From: Sympetrum striolatum
Lineage: Eukaryota > Arthropoda > Insecta > Odonata > Libellulidae
Length of the DNA stretch: 64,000 nucleotides
Assembly: GCA_947579665.1 (NCBI GenBank)
Contig: OX388349.1
Coordinates: 73,970,841-74,034,840 of the forward strand
Direction: 5' to 3'
Under the pieces are notes generated by a model that saw only the letters and a list, made by a program, of their open reading frames with translations, was not told where the DNA came from and did not search any database. The translations under genes and the position numbers were made by a program. Shown in pieces: positions 56,801 to 64,000 of this stretch (position 1 is its first letter; each line of letters starts with the position of its first letter).

Positions 56801-58275
56801 CCTACCTTTCTTGAAGGACCGTATTATCATTGAATATCAAGAAAGTGTAGCTTTCATCTAAATGAACAATAAATATCTACACAGGAATTACAATTATATC
56901 CTTGAACGATCTTAGGATATCGTTGTTCTACGTATATGATAGATTGCTTTTCGTGTGTAAATTTCTGTGCTTTTTATTATATGCCTATTATGTTTCGTCT
57001 TTTCAAATTTAATTACATATAATTATTCTGTCATCCTCTCTAAACAGACTTTAAAATTAAGTTCTTTTTCTACGTATCAATGCGTAGTACTTTACATAAT
57101 TATAATAAATATTATTTTACAAGGGGTGATGGGAGTAAATCTTCGTTAAATTTAAAGTATTGCGTATTTATTTCGTATAATAAGATATTAAATTCACATT
57201 TGTATTTCCCATTATTATTTTTTAGGCTGCGCGTCCTCAACCGAGTCTTTTCAGAAGGATGTCATCTGAGCTTCTTCTGATTTTCAAGTTTCATTACTCG
57301 TTAGTCGGATTCATCAATATACAATCCAATAGCAGTATAACTTTCTTTGCTTGCGTTATGCAAGCACCCATTTACTGGCGTATTAATAAATTTGGGAGAA
57401 AGGCAACCCATGTTTCCGTAAGATCGTGAAACTTTGTCTGCACATTAAATTAAGAGGAATCCATCAAATTTCGATCCCTCATCTTTCTTAAAAAGCGGTC
57501 CCAAAGTGCGTCTATGGGGAGTGGCGCACCGCAAACTATGGCAACGGCGCACTATGTTCGTCTGTTATTTAATAAGGGAAATTCTTGAGGAGAGCGGAAG
57601 AGAGGTGAGGAATTCGGAGGAGTGGGATGAGGAATTGCAAATTTCAATCAAAGTCTTACGAACGCCTTTATCAATCAGACTGCAAGTGCGATAACTTCAA
57701 ATTTTAAGTTGCCTATTGTTTTGAAGAAGCCTTGTACTATTATCCGTTTTGACTTGGTTGAAGAATTTTTAATTATAGAAATAATCTACCGAAACGTATC
57801 TTGAGTGATATACGTGCGTGCATATTTTCATCTTAGTTTCGTTATAATAAATCGTCCACTACACATTACACACTCGCTATTCATATACTCTAAAAGTTTT
57901 AAATAGAAACTACTATCTCATCTACTAAACAAGCATTTTCCTGGGTCTTCTACTGAGTATAAGTAAGAGTAAATAGAAGCATTAAATAAATACGAAATGC
58001 AAAATAGAAGGTATTTATTTTTAAGAAAGTTATCGCATTGTGATATATTTCAAGCCAAGAAGTTGAAATAATAAATACATTGCTTTTTATTTAAACTTAG
58101 CAAAGGTGCATCCGTTTTTAATTATGTTATCTAAATTTTCGGTAGTTAGAGGGGTCCATATTCTAAGTTAGCTTCAAGTTTAATAAATACATAACTGATA
58201 TTTTATTACTCTTTTGATTCTTTTTTCCATTTCATTCCTCAAATTACCATCATCCGATCCCTTAATCCCTAATTA
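53807..58275. other. Anonymous sequence
   Basis: GC-richer patches at 53930-54330 and 57480-57700 are non-coding or carry only short ORFs (57506-57694) without motifs. Near 55690-55740 a reading like AYRSETWATRDLKDQ faintly recalls the TYGSETW words of LINE ends, but it is too short to call. Confidence 0.3.
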
Positions 58276-58704
58276 GTGGGAACTCAAAAAACGACCGTAT
58301 TTGTTCCTTTTCAATCCGACCCTAAATCTTTGCTTTCAGTGGCTTCCTGGTGCCCTTTCATGCTCTCACCTACATCAAACCAAAGAGAACACCGCCAAGA
58401 GCACATGACGTCACTCTCCCCAACATCACCGCAGGAAAAATTCCCATCCTTCTTATCCTCGAATAAAAAGAACTTCCATCGAAGAGGTTCACTCTTTTCA
58501 GAGGATCCTGAGGCCATTTTGTGTGGAAGAAGGCGGTCTTTAACGACCAAGGCCGCAGGGGTGTACGCTCTGGCTGATGTCACTCTCTCCAAATCTCTTC
58601 CTCCACATGCCTTCTTATTTCTCCTCTTTCATCCTCCGTTTTCATCTTCTCCTCCTGCACCACTCCTTCAAAATATGGGAATATTTTTCGAAAATTCCAC
58701 GTGA
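58276..58704 (+). CDS. Longest ORF of the window, 142 codons, unknown; probably not a gene
   Basis: An uninterrupted reading frame in a GC-richer patch. The predicted protein is rich in Ser, Pro and Leu, with a hydrophobic stretch near its end (HAFLFLLFHPPFSS). It has no domain, signal peptide or catalytic motif that I recognise. The opposite strand is open over much of the same region (58311-58592), which favours base composition as the cause. No clear Kozak context, splice structure or poly(A) signal was established. Listed only because of its length. Confidence 0.15.
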   Translation: MGTQKTTVFVPFQSDPKSLLSVASWCPFMLSPTSNQREHRQEHMTSLSPTSPQEKFPSFLSSNKKNFHRRGSLFSEDPEAILCGRRRSLTTKAAGVYALADVTLSKSLPPHAFLFLLFHPPFSSSPPAPLLQNMGIFFENST

Positions 58705-59249
58705 TGTCGATTCCGGGAAATTGGTAAATCCCCAGTGATCCCGAGAAACAGGAGCTCAGATCGGAACACGTTTCATCGGACACGTAGGATGTATTGATGG
58801 TGAGCAATGAGACATATTTTGCACTGGAATTCTATGACACTCAGAAAAAGGCGTACCTTATTAATTTTTCTGGTTCACCGTAAATTCTCATTGGAGAAGT
58901 ACTCGTAATTATTGAAAAATACTGCACTAGCTGCGGGTTAGTAAACTCTCAATAAAACAATATATAATCGATGAATGAGATGTGTAACACAACGATTTGA
59001 TCCTCGAGAAAAATACTAGTATTTAGTCGCCTCATTATGCCGAGAACATATTGATGGGTAATTTTCTAATGTGTGAATTATACAAAGGAAGCGTATGATT
59101 ACTATACAAAATCACTACAACACAATTTGGATAACACAGATAATTAAACAGACGCAGTTCTCGCAACAATCGACCGCATAAGGAACCCAAGAAAATAGCG
59201 CTACAAAAACCAAACGAATAGCAAATAACGATATGTTCTTGGTAAATCT
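58705..59249. other. No gene seen
   Basis: AT-rich sequence without repeats or motifs shared with other parts of the window. Confidence 0.3.
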
Positions 59250-59745
59250 CTACTTTTCTTTTCTCTACTTGAGTATTGCTGTGCGATTTGGGATCCTCAC
59301 GAAGTAGGATTAATTTCCGATCTCGAGATGGTTCAACGTAGAGCAGCAAGGTTCGTCCAGGGAGATTTCAGATTCGACAGCAGAGTTTCGGCTATGATAG
59401 AATCCCTTGAATGGAACTCTCTTAGTGATAGAAGACTCGAATATCGACGGAAGCTTTTGATAAATTTAAATAATAATTAAATAAATTTATCACTACTGAT
59501 TTCGGGGAGGAGATAACTGATATTGTTATCCAAGTTACAATTTTACGCGATCTTCGGGAGAAAACAAAAAAAGCGATACAGGGAAGTAGAGAACAGATAG
59601 TTACTTTTGGTCGTTTTCCCCGCTAAGTATTAGAAAAGCTAATAGCTCTTCAGGTTAGTTAGGAATGTCGGTGTTTTTACACCCCCTGCCAAGTACCACT
59701 GGCGGATTGCAGGGTCTAAATGTAAATTTAAATGTAAAATGTAAA
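59250..59745 (+). pseudogene. LINE C-terminal end with stem-loop and AAATGT tail
   Basis: Reads LLEYCCAIWDPHEVGLISDL, MVQRRAARFVQGDFRFDS and AMIESLEWNSLSDRRLEYRR from about 59265 to 59455, nearly the same as the copy at 35.2-35.6 kb. After frame breaks come the relic KKRYREVENR (about 59565-59597), the terminal stem-loop (59683-59714) and a tail of (AAATGT)-like units to about 59745. 5' truncated. Confidence 0.82.
59683..59714 (+). repeat. LINE 3'-terminal stem-loop, copy 5
   Basis: CCCCCTGCCAAGTACC, then ACTGGCGGATTGCAGGG. The outer stem CCCTGC/GCAGGG is intact. The inner CGCC/GGCG pair is replaced by a CCA/TGG-type pairing. Confidence 0.6.
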
Positions 59746-60049
59746 AATCTCGTTTCCCATAAAGATTTTCATGTTCTGACTTTGACCTTATTTTCTCACC
59801 TTCTTGATAAACAGCGATCTATAGAGCATAACTGGGCTGATTTATAATGAATGATCGATTTATGCATATAAAACATAAAATTTCATAAAATGTCCTCATA
59901 GATTATTTTCGATACTTTTAAATAGACATAAATCCCCAGTGTATTGTTACGGGAACATGCTTGAGCTGCGGTTTTATAATCCCCAATATCGTCAATGCGA
60001 CGAGTTGCTGAGATCCTCAAATTTCTACAACTACAGCAACTTCAAACAA

Positions 60050-60240
60050 CATTTAAGATTTCACTGTTGCGATACTTGCTTCGCCTAAGAAAGAAAATAA
60101 TTTCTGATTTAATTTTGCAAAAGAAATAAAGCCTGGAAGTAATGAAGAGTTTTCTCAAATAAATTTCTTATGGAAACGCTTTGACTCATCAAGGGTCGAA
60201 CCGAAGACTATTGGGTAAATGCAAACTATCCTCTTATAAG
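60050..60240 (+). repeat. Dispersed unclassified repeat, copy 5
   Basis: TTTAATTTTGCAAAAGAAAT, then AAAGCCTGGAA and a GGGTCGAACCGAAGACTATT word correspond to the 3' half of copies 1 and 3. Diverged, non-coding. Confidence 0.5.
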
Positions 60241-63200
60241 CGGTGCTTCGTGTAAAAAGTATGTAAGAGCTTCAAAATGTTTGGTTCTCGGGTTCTAGAC
60301 GAAGATAATCCTACAGACCCAGGAAAGTGCATTATAAAGTAAACTACGATTAACCTTTGTAACGTTTGAAGTAAACGTAGCTGATATTTCCTTCTCTCGC
60401 TTTATTCTTTAGATGTTTTCACTTTTTCTTGACCAGATTTTGCAAATTTTACTTTTTTGAGGACGTGATAATCTATGTATTATTCTTCTGAATGTGGATC
60501 CGGCCTGAATTTTTCTCTCATGATGTATTCCTAGTATTCCAAAAGATTGTAATCAGACATACACGATCATCCTCAATAATTGATAAACCCATTTCCTCCG
60601 TTGATACTTATTTACTGCAACTAAAACCCTCTCTCCCACAGCCCCTCCTTATTCGATTTCCTACCAACATATAAATATGTACGAGACCAAGATTAATATG
60701 TATCGATATGACGCTTGGGCATGGGCACATTTGCCAACTGATGGTGTAACGTGCGTTATCCCTTTACCGATACTTGGCCATTACAAAATGTTTGACTGGC
60801 CGACATAGCAATAGTATTGGAGATAATGCTGCAACGAATACTGCAATTATAGAACTAAATCTGAGGGACCGCTTCCAGCAATGAATTACTTAGGTACTGT
60901 TCGTACAGAAAAGATAAGTCGGCGAATTAAATAATTAACCAATCTAGTATTCTGATACGTGCTGAAATAAGGCGATTGATTGGATCGCGTGCGAGAGTAC
61001 GCAGTTACGCCGTGAGTTAGCACGCACTCTGGTCGATCTAAAGTTGCTTAATCACTTTGCGGAGTTTTCCCATTTAGTGACCCAATATACCACTTTGACT
61101 GTTTCCGTTACTCGGCTCCGATCATTCGGTGATCGACGAAGTGATACGGCTGTTTTAAAGAGTTAATGGTTTAACGTGTTGGTTAGTACCTGATGATCAA
61201 GCGGACACGCACATATGCAACATTAGGTTAGAAAAGGGTCTTTAAGCTGCAGACAGTGAATGAATATACTTAACTGGTGAGTTTTATATTATAAATAGGC
61301 AAGCCTAAATTCCCATCCATCTAATGCCGTACTTATTTAACGCCCCAGTATATTTCGACGTCCTAAGAGTTTTTCGGGCGACATCAACTGAAATGTTTTG
61401 TCGTATTATTTAATTCTTCTTTGTGTTTGTTAATAATAAAGCCGTATGTATTTATTATTCTTTATGTGTAATGTATGTAATTATTTTAAGAGAAATAAAT
61501 TAAATGTTTCGTTAAATTACATATTAAAGGTTAAAATTAAATATTCTTAAATAAAGAAAGAAATCATCGGCTGTCACATGTATATCTTTCATAACTTACA
61601 GTCGAGAAATATCAGCGAGGATTTCAAGAGGACAAAATGATTTTCCTGTGCCACTTCTTTTCAGATAATTATCCTTAAAATAAATATCCAAACGTTTTTC
61701 TCTTGAAATTTTAATTTGATGTGATCACTAATTTTGCCACTCAACAAAATAAGGAGACCACCTCAAGAGATCCTTGGTACTCTCGCATATTTGGTATGAG
61801 GCTCTAAACAGCCAGACGAATTCACCGAGATATGAATTATTAAAATAGCAATGTATAAATAAAATTGCTTCAATTTATATGCCGATGTAAATAATTGAAA
61901 TTAGAAGGAAGTGAAAAAACGGAGTAAATCTCCGAATAGAGTTGTAAGCCCGAACCCGCGTAAAAAATGAATCAAAGAAATTTTGGTATTCTCAGTCGGA
62001 ATGGTTATATTCATGCGGAGATTTATTTTGGACGGAATTGAAAATTGATACCACTATATTAACACTGGATGTAAAGTAAGGCAACGAAGTTCGAGGTTAT
62101 TCTTAATGCTTATTATTATTAAGAATTATTGAGAATAAATGGGAATATAAGCATAACGAAAATATACAATTATACAATAAAGTATATAATTTTAAAATAT
62201 TAGAAATATTTTCTTATGAGTGAGGAGAATGAACGAGTTCAAGAATTATAAGTAAACAATACGAATTACAAAAAACATTTCAAATAATTTCCACAAGAAA
62301 AATTTACCCATAACAGAAGAAGAGATATGTAAAGTATCGATTCTATATTAAGAAGTAAATAAAAACAGAAGAATTCATAATATTTTCCACTGATAAAAAT
62401 GCGCATGATTCTTAGGAGAGGGGAATATAAACAAAACTTTTACTCATAATTACATAACAGTGGCTATTACCAATCTAAAAAGACCACAGAAACAACTCAA
62501 AAGAAAACTGTTTCCATTTAATCGATGACAAGTATACCGGCAAAAATTTCGGTAGTCCTATTGTCAAGAATATTTTAAATAAGTAATTCATTGTTGAGTG
62601 TGCAAGGTAGATAATATGAATGTACGAAAACAGTTAAAAATGTGAACCCTTGGGATCCGCCTGATTCATCCATTTATCTTCAAGCCGAAGGTCCTTTAGG
62701 ATAGCCATCACATTTCTTGGGAACATTTCTTCGCAGAAAAGGAGCCTCGATGGACCCTTTCCCTCTTCGGTAGTTTGCCTTATCAATTGCGACCCGTGTG
62801 GCCATCCGTGCGTTGACATCCGTGGATTTACACTTGTTTACTCCCTCGCCAGTTTCGATGGCCTCAGCTATTTTCCTGTTCGCTGTGTCTGTGATTTTCC
62901 TTCATTTTTCCAAAATAACGTCTCTTTTCAATAACCTCTAATCAGGAATATCCCAGCAGACTGAATCCAACCATCGGTATTTCACTGGACAAAGTCGTAT
63001 AAATGAATACGTATGCGTGGCTTCGAGATTTGACTTATCCTTCTTAATTTAATTGCGAAGGAAACAAGAAGAGAATTTCCAACATTCAAAATGCCTTCAG
63101 AATCATCTGGACTTGTATATGATCATTTCGGACCCAAAAGATGGAAAAGCAAGAAAAGGAAATCTTTGACCTAACTAAAACTTGAGGAATTTTAGTGATA

Positions 63201-64000
63201 CTAAAACTTCATGACCTGCATTTATACTCACTAAATACACTGATACCTTAAGAGTAGTGGACTAAAATTTTGAGAACACATATCGAGACTGGTTGGGTCC
63301 ACAAAAGGGATTTCCTATCGTGTTATTTCGCCAAATTTCAAGAATACTTGGTTTATTGAAATTGCAGAAATTAGACTGATCTGAAAAAGGACAGATCTAC
63401 ATTATAAAGGACAATAGAAAGATAGATTTCGATAAACCCATAAGTAAAAACAACGAATCCCGGCTGAAGAACGAAAGAAGCTATGCGATGGAAAGAGAGA
63501 GGAAAAAAGCAAACCTTTGCTAAAATTATTTCCCCCGTACTACCAAAATTTGCATAAACATGATAAAATTTGATCCCATACCGCTGATCACTTTTGACTA
63601 AAGTAAGTCACTTCTGAATCCCCATTTCTTGGAAATGTAACGACTATAACGCAAATTTTCCTTTGAGAGGCGTCACTAGCCTTTGAGAAAAATACCATCG
63701 AAATTGCATTAGTTATAAAGCGTATTCACTTTTACTCTCTTAGATTCACCTTTAAGATGTGTCAATGTCACTCTAATCAAGAACAGTTCACTATAGGACA
63801 CTTAAGGGATCATCATCACTTCAATTTATCGAAGGGTTTCTCATTAAATAAAACTGGCTCACATTATGTGATATTTTACACTAAGTATGTTTTTGGAATT
63901 GTATTTCAGGGAGGGTTTTTTCAAACTCATTCTAAAATACAATTTTGATTTCATTTTGCAACTTTTCCAAATATCTCAGATTCTTTCCGATAATGAGCAA
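60241..64000. other. Anonymous sequence to the end of the window
   Basis: No gene or repeat shared with the rest was recognised. A somewhat GC-richer patch at 62640-62900 holds a 61-codon minus-strand ORF (62634-62819) without motif. Confidence 0.3.

Noticed and set aside
1..64000. CRISPR arrays, operons, riboswitches or other prokaryotic systems
   Set aside because: None seen. The repeats are dispersed transposons and tandem arrays of an animal genome, and no compact gene clusters exist.

Overview
This window looks like intergenic or intronic DNA from a large, AT-rich animal genome, most likely an arthropod and probably an insect. The reasons are the absence of prokaryotic gene organisation, the lack of any long intact ORF (the longest is 142 codons), abundant short microsatellites, and a mix of mobile elements typical of arthropods: Transib, pogo/Tigger-like, hAT, Penelope-like elements (PLEs) and several LINE clades. 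I cannot name a species. I found no host protein-coding gene, rRNA or functional tRNA that I can support. Almost all recognisable coding sequence is decayed transposon.

Layout. 1-2.4 kb: anonymous, with one SINE-like motif. 2.46-6.55 kb: a Transib DNA transposon with 730-bp inverted arms, CACAGTG ends and a 5-bp duplication, inserted inside an older relative. 8.2-8.9 kb: a LINE 3' fragment split by a foldback element. 9-16 kb: mostly anonymous, with one member of a dispersed repeat family. 16.0-19.7 kb: a PLE on the minus strand back to back with a LINE on the plus strand. 20.1-20.8 kb: a degenerate tandem array. 23.3-23.9 kb: nested palindromes, then a LINE reverse-transcriptase (RT) fragment. 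24.0-25.8 kb: two copies of an interspersed repeat, head to head. 26.7-28.7 kb: a tRNA-derived SINE, a pogo-like MITE inside an AT array, and a LINE tail. 29-36 kb: a dense nest of dispersed repeat, two TA-flanked MITEs, a hAT fragment, a LINE broken by an opposite LINE, and a truncated interspersed repeat. 37.4-40.0 kb: a LINE with an intact FADD motif, split by a foldback insertion, then a second LINE tail. 40-45 kb: anonymous, apart from a PLE-type repeat and a tRNA-like element. 45.5-46.5 kb: the end of a second PLE. 48.3-50.1 kb: a pogo-like transposase remnant followed by an RTE-type LINE end. 52.76-53.8 kb: a full copy of the interspersed repeat. 54-64 kb: mostly anonymous, with one LINE tail at 59.3 kb.

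Three observations stand out. First, the Transib ends carry the same heptamer as the V(D)J recombination signal, and the internal relics include the GFDG and EARNK motifs of the RAG1-related transposase. Second, several small hairpin elements carry a hammerhead-ribozyme-like core, and a related motif lies just downstream of the PLE endonuclease relic, suggesting the hairpins are PLE-derived. Third, five LINE ends share a 3'-terminal stem-loop whose inner stem varies but mostly keeps pairing.

All calls come from reading the sequence and from recalled family motifs. No database search was run.
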